DNA of 64,000 bases from an uncultured Clostridia bacterium (GTDB taxonomy: Bacteria; Bacillota; Clostridia; Christensenellales; UBA1242): NCBI GenBank assembly GCA_934754495.1, contig CAKVHW010000003.1, positions 1 through 64,000 on the forward strand, in the 5' to 3' direction. A model generated the notes under the pieces. The model had not been told where the DNA came from. It saw only the letters and a list, made by a program, of their open reading frames with translations, and made no database searches. This document shows, piece by piece, positions 9,625 through 17,804 of this stretch. Positions within the stretch are counted from its first letter, which is position 1, and every line of letters starts with the position of its first letter. Position numbers and translations under genes: made by a program.

Positions 9625-10700
9625 TGTATTTAGAAAAATCAAAAGAAAAATTTCAAGCTTTAAGAAATAAAGAAAATGTGGTTGTTTTGGCAATTGAAAG
9701 TAGTTGTGACGAAACAAGTGTTGCGGTTGTTAAAAATGGCAGAGAAGTTTTGTCAAATGTAATTTCAAGCCAAATTGATATTCACAAACGTTTTGGTGGA
9801 GTTGTGCCCGAAGTTGCTAGCCGAAACCACATTATGGCTATAGACAATGTAGTTGACGAAGCCATAAACCAAAGCGGACTAACCATAAAAGATATTGATG
9901 CGGTGGCAGTCACCTATGGTGCGGGGCTAGTAGGGTGTTTAATGGTGGGTGTAAGTTTTGCCAAAGCACTTGCTTATGCGCTAGATGTCCCACTAATTAA
10001 AGTAAACCACATTAAAGGGCATATGTGTGCTAATTATATCGCTTGTGCCACGCTGGAACCGCCTTTCATTGGGCTAATTGTAAGTGGTGGGCACACAGCC
10101 CTTGTTAAGGTTGTTGATTATAATGTAAACGAACTTATTGGCACCACAACAGACGATGCAGTTGGTGAGGCATATGACAAAGTTGCTAAGGTGTTGGGGC
10201 TTGGTTATCCAGGTGGACCAAAGGTAGATAAGTTGGCAAAAGTGGGCACTCCAAATATTGAGTTTGTAAATCTAAAACACCTTGAAAAGGGATTTGATTT
10301 TAGTTTTAGTGGATTAAAAACGGCAGTTATTAATTACATACATAAGTTGGAACAACGTGGTGAAAAGATTCCTGTTGAAGATATATGTGCATCGTTTCAA
10401 AACACAGTTAGCGAACTTCTTACGGTGAAAACGATTTCCGCTTGTAAAAAATATAAAATAAATAAGGTTGCAGTTGCAGGCGGTGTGGCTTGTAATTCAG
10501 GACTTAGGGAAAAACTTACTAGGGCTTGCGATATTGCTGGCATTGAAATTCACTTTCCACCAGCAATACTTTGTACCGATAATGCAGGAATGATTGGTTG
10601 TGAAGCATATTATAGTATTAAAGGTGGTGCGAATTTGGCAGACCTTAGCCTTACAGCAACACCAAGTATTAATTTAAAATACTCTTATAAAAAGGATTAA
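9624..10700 (+). CDS. tsaD: tRNA N6-threonylcarbamoyladenosine transferase TsaD
   Basis: Transfers the threonylcarbamoyl group to A37 of ANN-decoding tRNAs, working with TsaB and TsaE. 358 residues with the ASKHA start (LAIESSCDETSVAVV), the metal-binding histidines in NHIKGHM, the glycine-rich GLIVSGGHT and the nucleotide-binding AVAGGVACNSGLR near the C-terminus. An N-terminal extension of about 20 residues precedes the core. The ATG overlaps the prfB stop by one base, with AAGGAAG inside prfB as the ribosome binding site. Confidence 0.97.
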   Translation: MYLEKSKEKFQALRNKENVVVLAIESSCDETSVAVVKNGREVLSNVISSQIDIHKRFGGVVPEVASRNHIMAIDNVVDEAINQSGLTIKDIDAVAVTYGAGLVGCLMVGVSFAKALAYALDVPLIKVNHIKGHMCANYIACATLEPPFIGLIVSGGHTALVKVVDYNVNELIGTTTDDAVGEAYDKVAKVLGLGYPGGPKVDKLAKVGTPNIEFVNLKHLEKGFDFSFSGLKTAVINYIHKLEQRGEKIPVEDICASFQNTVSELLTVKTISACKKYKINKVAVAGGVACNSGLREKLTRACDIAGIEIHFPPAILCTDNAGMIGCEAYYSIKGGANLADLSLTATPSINLKYSYKKD

Positions 10701-10702
10701 TT

Positions 10703-11764
10703 ATGGCAGAATTAAGTGTTATATGTGATGAAAAATTAAAGGAAATGTCTTACGACTTTCATGGTAGAGATGCTATTAGTTTTGATGTAACTGAATCGAC
10801 TTACGAGTACAGCGATGAAATGAATAATAGGCAATATTTTTACGATATGCTATATAATCTTTACAATGGCGAGTACAAGGAAGGTTTTACTATCTTTGGA
10901 GTTGAAGGTGCAACAAAATATGACCAAGCAAAAAAAGACCTTGGTCTAGAAATGACATACACTATAGACAAACTTAGGGGTTCAAATTATATTGATATGT
11001 TTAAAAATAAAGTTGTTTACAAAAAATTCCCTAAAGAATGTCTTTTTGACCCTAAAATGAGTAGGTCTAACTATGATTACAACAAAATAAACTTTATACA
11101 AGGCAACAAAGTTGAATTAAGTTTTGATATGCGAGATGGTGTGGTTTGTCCTTACGAAACAATTAATGGTGAAAAAGTTGTTGTGAAAAATGTTCCAATT
11201 GGCGAAACACACTTTGAAAAAATGGATAACTTTTGGCCAGAAGGAATAATAACCGAAGATGGCACATTTCACATGACTCCGCTTACAGGTCAACATGAAG
11301 CAGTGTGCAAGTTTTTATCACTTATGGGCAAAAACATGTACAATGGAATTAGAGTTTATAACACAAACCACTTTACAACTTTTGATTACCTTTCTAATCA
11401 CCCACAAACTGTACGTACTGGTGGAGCAAATGTTGGCATATTGTTTAGTTGTCTTGCCGATTATATTCCTAATGACTATGGTAGATTTAGATTAACCGAT
11501 GCCCAGGCAGAAACAATGCTTGCACTATTTAATATTGCTAGTAAAATTTACGATAAAGACAATACATCACGTGGTGTTCATTTTACGTTCCAAGACTGTA
11601 TTGAAAATTCAACAGGACTATTTAATTGCAAACGTGGTTATAATTATATTAGCATGGCTACTAAGTTTGAAAATTTAAAAACAATTGAATATGCGGCCGA
11701 CCGCCATTTTAGTAAGAGTGAATATGTGGAACATACTAAAGATTTGGATAATATTAAGTATTGA
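10703..11764 (+). CDS. Unrecognised 353-residue protein in the tsaD operon
   Basis: I do not recognise this protein. It starts 2 nt after tsaD with AAAAAGG as ribosome binding site, so it is part of the prfB-tsaD transcript. It is soluble by appearance: no signal peptide or membrane helix, rich in Asn, Tyr, Asp and Phe. Distinct stretches are GEKVVVKNVPIGETHF, FHMTPLTGQHEAVCKF and RTGGANVGILFSCLADYIP; a His/Cys/Asp triad could be drawn from these but I have no family support for an enzyme. Composition and codon use match its neighbours, so nothing suggests recent transfer. Confidence 0.85.
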   Translation: MAELSVICDEKLKEMSYDFHGRDAISFDVTESTYEYSDEMNNRQYFYDMLYNLYNGEYKEGFTIFGVEGATKYDQAKKDLGLEMTYTIDKLRGSNYIDMFKNKVVYKKFPKECLFDPKMSRSNYDYNKINFIQGNKVELSFDMRDGVVCPYETINGEKVVVKNVPIGETHFEKMDNFWPEGIITEDGTFHMTPLTGQHEAVCKFLSLMGKNMYNGIRVYNTNHFTTFDYLSNHPQTVRTGGANVGILFSCLADYIPNDYGRFRLTDAQAETMLALFNIASKIYDKDNTSRGVHFTFQDCIENSTGLFNCKRGYNYISMATKFENLKTIEYAADRHFSKSEYVEHTKDLDNIKY

Positions 11765-11873
11765 AAACTAGAGTGGAGTTGAATGGATTTTAATAAAAAC
11801 TAAATTGCTACAATGCACAAATATGAATGCATAAGTAGTGAAACATATTCTTAAATTTTAATAAAAAATGTGC

Positions 11874-11918
11874 AAATAAAAAAAGAGTTTGACATGTTAT
11901 CAAACTCTTTATTTTTTT
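11874..11918. terminator. Bidirectional terminator between convergent genes
   Basis: AAAGAGTTTGA / TCAAACTCTTT stem, 7-nt loop, with T-runs on both strands. It serves the operon ending at 11764 and the minus-strand gene ending at 11909. The bases 11765-11873 show nothing else. Confidence 0.85.
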
Positions 11919-12340
11919 AATTCTTTCATAAGTGTGATTCGCACTTTTTCTAGTGTTTTGTAAACATTTCTAAGTTGCTCGTTGTCGACAAGTAATTCGC
12001 CACAAATTTTACTATATTCTTCGTGTTCCAAAAAGTTGTTGTCGTACACAAACTTTAAATATGCACTATGACACCAGTAGTTACGTTTTTTTGTAATTTG
12101 CCTTAAAAAAGCATAATCCGAATCAGCAATATATTGCTTTTTCCCTTGTGAATCTATGGCTTTAAGTTCGTTTATAGCAAGCCCAAGAGTCCACCTTTCT
12201 TCGTCTATCATGTTTAGAGTTTCGTTTACGTCACCCTTGCACATTATGGCAAATATCATTTTTACATCGTGCTCAATTATTTGGCAGTACATAATAGTTT
12301 GCCCAACAAGTGTATGAAAATCTTGTAATTTTAAAACCAT
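11909..12340 (-). CDS. Small HEPN-like protein
   Basis: 143 residues, predicted all-helical. It carries RNYWCH inside LRQITKKRNYWCHSAYL, which fits the R-x4-H motif of HEPN domains, many of which are RNases in toxin-antitoxin or defence settings. Around it are the hydrophobic helix FHTLVGQTIMYCQIIEHDVK and a Lys-rich C-terminus. I chose the ATG at 12340, preceded by GGAGAG, over the one at 12352, which lies inside that ribosome binding site. No nucleotidyltransferase (MNT) partner is next to it, so the toxin reading is weak. The assignment rests on one motif and helical content. Confidence 0.6.
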   Translation of the reverse strand: MVLKLQDFHTLVGQTIMYCQIIEHDVKMIFAIMCKGDVNETLNMIDEERWTLGLAINELKAIDSQGKKQYIADSDYAFLRQITKKRNYWCHSAYLKFVYDNNFLEHEEYSKICGELLVDNEQLRNVYKTLEKVRITLMKELKK

Positions 12341-12365
12341 ATTTCTCTCCATTTTATATGGCTAT

Positions 12366-12393
12366 ATTATAGCACCAAGTTTTTATTATTCAA
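12366..12393 (-). promoter_or_regulatory. Promoter of the HEPN-like gene
   Basis: Minus strand TTGAAT (12388-12393), 16-nt spacer, TATAAT (12366-12371), about 25 nt before the start codon. Confidence 0.6.
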
Positions 12394-12484
12394 AACTAAT
12401 TATTGGTAAAAAATTTATGGCAATTAATAGTGTGGTAGTATTTAAAATGCCATTATTAAAATTTAATCTATAATCTATACATAT

Positions 12485-13057
12485 TTATTTATTTTTTGTG
12501 GTCGAATTAATTGATGTAAATTTGTCATCTCGCCAAATTTTACCATTAACAAACTGTGTAAGTGCCATTGTAAAGGCTTGCTTGTTTAGGTCAATTCTGG
12601 TGATTTTTTCGTGTGTTAATAATCCAATTCCGCCTGTAGAACTCCTTAAATCTGATTCATGGAAAATGTTGTCCATAACAGTTCCAAGAGTGTTTTCTTT
12701 AATTTTGTTTACATATTTTTCTGGCACTGGAAAACTTGCACTCATTCCTGTGCTATAATAGCCATTTTTATCGCAAATTACCGACACATTTGTTATGTAC
12801 CACTTGCCAAAATTATTTATAAGTCCTGATTCAATTGCCATAAATAAATCGGCATCTATTCCGCTTAATTTGGCATATTTTATTGTGTTCTTAACTCTGT
12901 TTACGGCACCTAAATAGGTTTCGTCATTTATGGGTTGATCATTTACCTCTGATGGTGCATTTACTCCTTCTATAACAACATCGGTGTAATAACTTTCTAA
13001 TGCTTCTTTTGCACCTTTTATTTTCCCTGGATTTTTTGTTCCAATTAATACTTTCAT
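12485..13057 (-). CDS. Inosine/xanthosine triphosphatase, DUF84 family
   Basis: 190 residues of the YjjX/DUF84 family, which hydrolyses non-canonical (d)ITP and XTP and so cleans the nucleotide pool. The N-terminal GTKNPGKIKGAKEAL is the family nucleotide-binding signature, followed by the acidic AIESGL segment and SSTGGIGLLTH. Length is typical. The ATG has AGAAGGAG as ribosome binding site. It has a strong promoter of its own 200 nt upstream and an unusually long structured leader. The 140-nt gap to the next minus gene holds that gene's promoter only. Confidence 0.9.
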   Translation of the reverse strand: MKVLIGTKNPGKIKGAKEALESYYTDVVIEGVNAPSEVNDQPINDETYLGAVNRVKNTIKYAKLSGIDADLFMAIESGLINNFGKWYITNVSVICDKNGYYSTGMSASFPVPEKYVNKIKENTLGTVMDNIFHESDLRSSTGGIGLLTHEKITRIDLNKQAFTMALTQFVNGKIWRDDKFTSINSTTKNK

Positions 13058-13222
13058 ATGTTTCTCCTTCTTAGTTTAGTTTTGCTGTAAAAAAAATACC
13101 TCCTTTATTCACGACAACAATAAAACACAGCAAAGAAATATTGTGTTTGTTATTGCCATTCATAAGAAGATTTTTTCAAATATTCCCAAAACTAAACGAT
13201 CTGGAATGGACATACGAGATCA
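13058..13222 (-). other. Long structured 5' leader of the DUF84 gene
   Basis: On the transcript, GATCT pairs with AGATC near the 5' end, and further down CAATAACAAACACA can pair with TGTGTTTTATTG around a 13-nt loop. A free-standing AAAGGAGG followed by T9 lies at about 13095-13112 with no start codon in range. I cannot match it to a known riboswitch class. Confidence 0.4.
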
Positions 13223-13229
13223 TTACTAG

Positions 13230-13258
13230 TATAATACAACATTCCATTAAAAAAGTCA
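13230..13258 (-). promoter_or_regulatory. Promoter of the DUF84 gene
   Basis: Minus strand TTGACT, 17-nt spacer, TATTAT. Transcription would start near 13222, leaving a leader of about 165 nt. Exact edges are good to a base or two. Confidence 0.75.
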
Positions 13259-13365
13259 ATTATTTTGATTTTAAATGTTCAAGGTTTTTAAGTTGTACTT
13301 TTAAATTTTTTGTTGCTTAAATTATGAGAAAAATGTCACTGATATTCATGTTTTAATCAATATTT

Positions 13366-13407
13366 ATGAAAAAAATAAAAAGCCCAAGCTATCTCTCTTT
13401 GGGCTTT
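13366..13407 (-). terminator. Terminator after tRNA-Ser
   Basis: AAAGCCCAA / TTGGGCTTT stem with an 11-nt loop; T-run on the minus strand. Confidence 0.8.
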
Positions 13408-13411
13408 ATTT

Positions 13412-13502
13412 TGGCGGAAGCGAAGAGATTCGAACTCTTGTGCCGATTGCTCGACAAACGCATTTCGAGTGCGTCCCGGTACGACCACTTCGGTACGCTT
13501 CC
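13412..13502 (-). tRNA. tRNA-Ser, anticodon CGA
   Basis: 91 nt with encoded CCA. Acceptor stem GGAAGCG/CGCTTCC, discriminator G, anticodon loop CTCGAAA in a 5-bp stem (ACGCA/TGCGT), a long class II variable arm as expected for serine, and a TTCGAAT T-loop. Reads UCG codons. Confidence 0.95.
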
Positions 13503-13628
13503 AAGTAGTTATATGATACACCAATTCAAGTTAAAAATCAATTTGTTTTTGTGTTAATATATGAAATTTATGCTTTTTAAAAACGGAAAGTTGTGATACA
13601 ATAGGGTTTAAGGTAAAGTGGGTGAAAT

Positions 13629-14345
13629 ATGAAAAATAAAAAATACAAAAACATTATATTTGATTACGATGGTACACTTGTTATGGGTAGTGCAGACGAC
13701 TTTTTTAAAACATTTTTTAGAGAAGTTGTTATTAAATATGTTAAGTGGTTTGGGGCCAATCCAGAACCTTTTAAAGAAGCGTTTTTAAAAGCGATTGAGG
13801 AAATGACCAACAACACTACAGACAAAACAAACGAAACAGTATTCTATAACACCATGGAAGAACTAACAGGTATTAACATTCAAAAAATAAAAGATTTTTT
13901 TGTGGACTTTTATGATAATGAATTTAAAAACACACATGAAGCATACGATCCAATCCCACTAATGGGTGAAGTGTTAGATTATTTGCATGACAATGGGTAT
14001 AATATTATTTTAGCTACCGATCCAATGTTTCCTCGCAATGCTGTGGATTTTAAGTTAAGCGACTGTAATATTAATCCACGATATTTTTCATTAATAACAA
14101 CTAATCAAAACTGCACACGAACAAAAATTTCACCTGATTTTTATAATGGGATTTTAAAAAAAGTGAATATAAACCCAGCCGAATCACTTATGGTTGGCAA
14201 TCATGCCGATAAAGATGGCAATGCTGAAAAGGCGGGAATAGATACAATTTTACTATCTGATTATTTAATTAATTACAACAATAAAAAACTTGATAATACA
14301 ATGACAATGCAAGAATTTGCAGAATATATCAAACGAGAATTTTAA
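13629..14345 (+). CDS. HAD-superfamily hydrolase
   Basis: Phosphatase of the haloacid dehalogenase superfamily, 238 residues. Motif I is FDYDGTLV (nucleophile and acid aspartates), motif II lies in ILATDPMFP, motif III lysine in TRTKISPDFY and motif IV in MVGNHADKDGNAEKAG, where the usual DD is spread as NHADKD. The cap is a helical insertion between residues 20 and 110. Substrate is unknown; a phosphoglycolate or nucleotide phosphatase would be typical. GGTG precedes the ATG. The ABC-F gene follows after 5 nt, so both are on one transcript. Confidence 0.88.
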   Translation: MKNKKYKNIIFDYDGTLVMGSADDFFKTFFREVVIKYVKWFGANPEPFKEAFLKAIEEMTNNTTDKTNETVFYNTMEELTGINIQKIKDFFVDFYDNEFKNTHEAYDPIPLMGEVLDYLHDNGYNIILATDPMFPRNAVDFKLSDCNINPRYFSLITTNQNCTRTKISPDFYNGILKKVNINPAESLMVGNHADKDGNAEKAGIDTILLSDYLINYNNKKLDNTMTMQEFAEYIKREF

Positions 14346-14350
14346 GACAT

Positions 14351-15904
14351 ATGGCAATAGTATCAATAACAAATTTTTCACAAAACTTTGGTGACAAACT
14401 GCTTTTTGAAAACACATCGTTTATGTTAAATCCAGGCGAAAAAATGGGGTTAACCGGTGTTAACGGAGCAGGCAAAAGCACTCTAATTAAAATAATAATG
14501 GGGCAGGTTTTGGTAGATAAGGGCGAGGTGTATCGCAATAATAAATACAACATTGTTTGCCTTGATCAACATGCTGAAATCAATCAAGAATGCACCATAA
14601 AAGAATATTTGGCAGGAGCATATGCCAAACTTTTTGCATTGGAAGAAAAACTTAATAAAATAAATGAGCGACTTGCCACCGAAACCGACCCAGACAAATT
14701 GGAAACCTTAATGTATCAAAGCGGAGACATTTACGAAGAACTTGATAAAAACAACTTTTATGCAATAGATAGCGAAATTCAGAAGGTGGCAGCAGGTTTA
14801 GGGGTGACGGCACTTGGGTTAAATCACAAGGTTAACACGCTTTCTGGTGGTCAAAGAGCAAAAACAATGCTTGCAAAGCTTTTGTTGGAGTCTCCAGATG
14901 TTATGATTTTGGACGAGCCTACCAACTTTTTGGACGTAGAACATATTGAATGGCTAACAAAGTTTATTAATAGTAGCGACAAAACTTTTGTAATAGTAAG
15001 CCACGATGCGGAATTTTTAAATAAGGTTGTTAATGTTGTGTGTGATGTTGACAACAATAAAATTAATAGATATGTGGGCAATCTTGACCAAATGGAACAA
15101 GTAAAACTTGCAAAACGTGAGCAACAAGAAAAAGGGTTTAAACTTCAACAAAAAGAAATTAAGAAACTTGAAGATTATATTGCAAGAAACAAAGCTCGTG
15201 CGGCAACAGCAAATATGGCAAAAAGTCGTGAGAAAAAACTGGAGAAAATGGACATTATTACTCCACCTAGTGAGCAGATTAAACCAACATTTTCATTTAA
15301 TTATAAACCTTTTGAAAGTAGCATTGTTTTAAAAACTTTCGACTTGGAAGTAGGGTACTCTAAAGCATTATTAAAGCCAATTACTTTGGAAGTACGCTCT
15401 GGCGAACGTCTTGCAATTACAGGTTTTAATGGTATAGGAAAGTCTACATTCCTAAAAACGATTTTGGGCATTATCCCACCAATTTCAGGCAAGGTAGATA
15501 TATCTAAAAATGTTGTTACTGGCTACTACGAACAAGAAAACGATTTTAGAGAATACGAAGGCACTCCGCTTGGTTATGTGTGCCAATTTTACCCTAAAAT
15601 AAACGAAAAAGATATTAGAAGTGTACTAAATAAATGTGGGCTTAATGCTGTGCATATGCGAAAGCAAATAAAACAGCTTAGTGGTGGCGAGCAAAGCAAA
15701 ATAAAAATAGGCTTACTTGTTTTAAAGCCTTGTAATTTGTTAATATTAGACGAACCAACAAACCACTTAGATGTGTTTGCGGTTGATAGATTAAAAGAAG
15801 CAATTGCCGAATTTAAAGGCACCGTAATTTTTGTCAGTCACAACAAACAGTTTGTTAAAGATGTGGCAACTAGGGTAATTAATATGGAAAACATCGCAAA
15901 GTAA
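14351..15904 (+). CDS. ABC-F family ATPase
   Basis: 517 residues with two nucleotide-binding domains and no membrane segment, as in ABC-F proteins that act on the ribosome (translation factors or antibiotic protection). First domain: GVNGAGKST, LSGGQRAK, MILDEPTNFLD. Linker helices rich in Lys/Gln/Glu lie between about residues 240 and 310. Second domain: GFNGIGKST, LSGGEQSK, LILDEPTNHLD. Both catalytic glutamates are present. It lacks a clear ribosome binding site and is probably coupled to the HAD gene just upstream. No leader peptide precedes it, which argues mildly against an inducible antibiotic-resistance ABC-F. Confidence 0.93.
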   Translation: MAIVSITNFSQNFGDKLLFENTSFMLNPGEKMGLTGVNGAGKSTLIKIIMGQVLVDKGEVYRNNKYNIVCLDQHAEINQECTIKEYLAGAYAKLFALEEKLNKINERLATETDPDKLETLMYQSGDIYEELDKNNFYAIDSEIQKVAAGLGVTALGLNHKVNTLSGGQRAKTMLAKLLLESPDVMILDEPTNFLDVEHIEWLTKFINSSDKTFVIVSHDAEFLNKVVNVVCDVDNNKINRYVGNLDQMEQVKLAKREQQEKGFKLQQKEIKKLEDYIARNKARAATANMAKSREKKLEKMDIITPPSEQIKPTFSFNYKPFESSIVLKTFDLEVGYSKALLKPITLEVRSGERLAITGFNGIGKSTFLKTILGIIPPISGKVDISKNVVTGYYEQENDFREYEGTPLGYVCQFYPKINEKDIRSVLNKCGLNAVHMRKQIKQLSGGEQSKIKIGLLVLKPCNLLILDEPTNHLDVFAVDRLKEAIAEFKGTVIFVSHNKQFVKDVATRVINMENIAK

Positions 15905-15989
15905 TGTAGTCTAAATATAGAAAATTGATTGTGATGTAGTAATGATTTAATAAATAGAATATAAAGAGATTTATTTATCATAAAAAAAC

Positions 15990-16026
15990 GGAAAAAGGAA
16001 GAACAATTTTGTTCTTCCTTTTTTCC
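15990..16026. terminator. Bidirectional terminator between ABC-F gene and trpS
   Basis: GGAAAAAGGAAGAACAA / TTGTTCTTCCTTTTTTCC near-perfect 17-bp stem. No other feature seen in 15905-16102. Confidence 0.8.
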
Positions 16027-16102
16027 TAGCAACAAACAAATTTTTCTTTGTTTGTTATACTTATTATGTGTTGTAAATTTTTAATTATTCATAAAAACTT
16101 AG

Positions 16103-17152
16103 TTATTTTTTATAATTTTCACGATAATTAATTCCCATTGCATTTTTTACTTTTTCTAAGGTTTCCGCAACAACTTTTCTTGCTTTGTCAGAACCCGCGA
16201 ATAGCATTTTCATAACTTCATCATCTTTTAATGTTAAACGTTTTTCTCTAATAGGTTTTAAAGTTTCATTTAGAATAGCGAATAGGAAGTTTTTAATTTT
16301 CATATCGCCAAGTCCGCCTTTACGATAGTGGGCTTTAAGTTCGTCAAGGTTTTTGTATTCTGGCAAATATTTTGTAAAGTCTTCATCTTTACAAAATGCG
16401 TCAAGATATGTAAACACAATGTTTCCTTCCACTTGACCAGGGTCAGTTACTTTTATGTGGTTAGGGTCGGTGTACATGCTAAACACCTTTTCACGTAAGG
16501 TTTTTTCATCATCACTAATGTAAATGCAATTACCAAGTGATTTACTCATTTTTGCCTTTCCATCTGTGCCTGGTAGACGTAAGCAAGTTTTGTTTTCAGG
16601 TAAAACAGGTGTTGGTTCTACTAGGGTAGTGCCGTAAAGATTGTTGAAACTTCTCACAATCTCTCGGGTTTGTTCTATCATAGGAAGTTGGTCTTCGCCA
16701 ACAGGAACTATTGTTGCATTAAAACCAGTAATATCGGCTGCTTGGCTTACGGGATAGGTGAAAAAGCCCATTGGAATAGACTTTTCAAATTCTCTTAGTT
16801 TTAGTTCTTCCTTAACTGTTGGGTTGCGTTTTAGTCGGTTGAGTGTAACAAGGTTCATATAATAAAAAGTAAGTTCGGTTAGTTCTGGAATTTCAGACTG
16901 TATAAACATTGTTGTTTTTTTAGGGTCTAAGCCTGCTGCCAAATAATCTTTGGCAACTTCAACAATGTTGTCCCTAACTTTTTGCACGTTTCCGTAATTG
17001 TCGGTAAGTGCTTGTGCATCGGCAACCATAACATAAAGTTCATCGTAGTCGCCACTGTTTTGAATTTTAACTCTGTTGGCTAATGATCCAACAAAATGTC
17101 CAATGTGTAATTTGCCGGTTGGGCGATCGGCTGTTAATATAATTTTTTTCAT
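16103..17152 (-). CDS. trpS: Tryptophanyl-tRNA synthetase
   Basis: Charges tRNA-Trp. 349 residues, class I synthetase with the HIGH motif in TGKLHIGHFVGSL and KMSKS in KAKMSKSLGN. The start at 17152 follows AAGGAAATT. Upstream, the transcript carries a 12-codon leader ORF with one Trp codon and a strong terminator, so expression is probably controlled by attenuation. Divergent from tyrS, which uses a T-box instead. Confidence 0.97.
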   Translation of the reverse strand: MKKIILTADRPTGKLHIGHFVGSLANRVKIQNSGDYDELYVMVADAQALTDNYGNVQKVRDNIVEVAKDYLAAGLDPKKTTMFIQSEIPELTELTFYYMNLVTLNRLKRNPTVKEELKLREFEKSIPMGFFTYPVSQAADITGFNATIVPVGEDQLPMIEQTREIVRSFNNLYGTTLVEPTPVLPENKTCLRLPGTDGKAKMSKSLGNCIYISDDEKTLREKVFSMYTDPNHIKVTDPGQVEGNIVFTYLDAFCKDEDFTKYLPEYKNLDELKAHYRKGGLGDMKIKNFLFAILNETLKPIREKRLTLKDDEVMKMLFAGSDKARKVVAETLEKVKNAMGINYRENYKK

Positions 17153-17261
17153 AATTTTTAATTTCCTTATTTTTTATTTTAATATTTTATTTAAATTTTT
17201 CAAAATGATTATGTGGCAAAAAGTTTTAATTTGGTTGTTTTTATGCTTTTTGCCATGCAAA

Positions 17262-17300
17262 AAGCCCTATAATAATGCAAAACAACATATTATAGGGCTT
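17262..17300 (-). terminator. Attenuator terminator upstream of trpS
   Basis: 13-bp perfect stem (AAGCCCTATAATA / TATTATAGGGCTT) with a 13-nt loop, followed by T5 on the minus strand. Its 5' arm overlaps by four bases a second stem (17283-17291 with 17310-17318, CAACATATT/AATATGTTG) that would act as antiterminator. A small hairpin (GCGAG/CTCGC, 17318-17342) precedes it. Confidence 0.75.
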
Positions 17301-17365
17301 AAATTTTTTAATATGTTGCGAGCAGTAGAAAAACACACTCGCAAAAAAATTATATTTTACGAATG

Positions 17366-17404
17366 TTAAACTTCTATTGCACGCCAAGTACAAAAGTGTA
17401 ACAT
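17366..17404 (-). CDS. Leader peptide of trpS
   Basis: MLHFCTWRAIEV, 12 residues with a single Trp codon (TGG at 17384-17386). It has a strong ribosome binding site (AAGGAGA, 17411-17417) six bases upstream. Codons 8-12 can pair with 17322-17331, so a ribosome held at the Trp codon would change downstream folding. Function inferred from position and Trp codon. Confidence 0.7.
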   Translation of the reverse strand: MLHFCTWRAIEV

Positions 17405-17437
17405 ATTAATTCTCCTTAAAATTTTATTTATAATATA

Positions 17438-17466
17438 ATAATATCATTAAAAAACAATGCTGTCAA
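17438..17466 (-). promoter_or_regulatory. trpS leader promoter
   Basis: Minus strand consensus TTGACA (17461-17466), 17-nt spacer, TATTAT (17438-17443). Start of transcription near 17431, 26 nt before the leader ORF. Confidence 0.8.
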
Positions 17467-17524
17467 GCGATTAAAATATTATTGTAAACGTCATAAAAGA
17501 TGACACTAAAAACGATAAAAAGCC

Positions 17525-17553
17525 TTTACAATGATAATTCTATTTGATATAAT
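17525..17553 (+). promoter_or_regulatory. tyrS promoter
   Basis: TTTACA (17525-17530), 17-nt spacer, TATAAT (17548-17553), just upstream of the T-box. Confidence 0.75.
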
Positions 17554-17564
17554 AATGCCAATTA

Positions 17565-17795
17565 AATAGTTGTGATGAAAATTAAAAGTAGCAAGTTTGA
17601 TTTAATTTAGAGAGAAGTTGGTTGGTGAAAAACTTATGATGCAAACTTAGTGAATTACATAATTGGAACAACTGGCTAATGCTTGGCCAACAAGCTAAAT
17701 TAAGGTTTGATAATTTTTTCAAACGAATTAAGGTGGTACCACGAAAGCACACTTCGTCCTTAAAATATTAAGGATAGGTGTGCTTTGTTTTTTTA
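17565..17795 (+). promoter_or_regulatory. T-box riboswitch (Tyr) controlling tyrS
   Basis: Senses uncharged tRNA-Tyr and lets transcription continue into tyrS. The conserved T-box AAGGTGGTACCACG is at 17730-17743, its antiterminator partner CGTCCTT at 17755-17761. The terminator is AAAGCACAC (17744-17752) with GTGTGCTTT (17778-17786) then a T-run. The AGAGA box is at about 17611. The likely specifier codon is TAC (17656-17658) within GAATTACAT, matching tyrosine. Confidence 0.95.
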
Positions 17796-17804
17796 GGAGA
17801 AATT

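Noticed and set aside
11909..13502. A defence island around the HEPN-like gene
   Set aside because: Neighbours are a housekeeping NTPase and a tRNA; no nuclease, methylase or antitoxin partner was seen.
13366..13557. 63-codon plus-strand frame
   Set aside because: It runs through the complement of tRNA-Ser and its terminator.
17076..17369. 97-codon plus-strand frame
   Set aside because: Antisense to trpS and its attenuator; no ribosome binding site.
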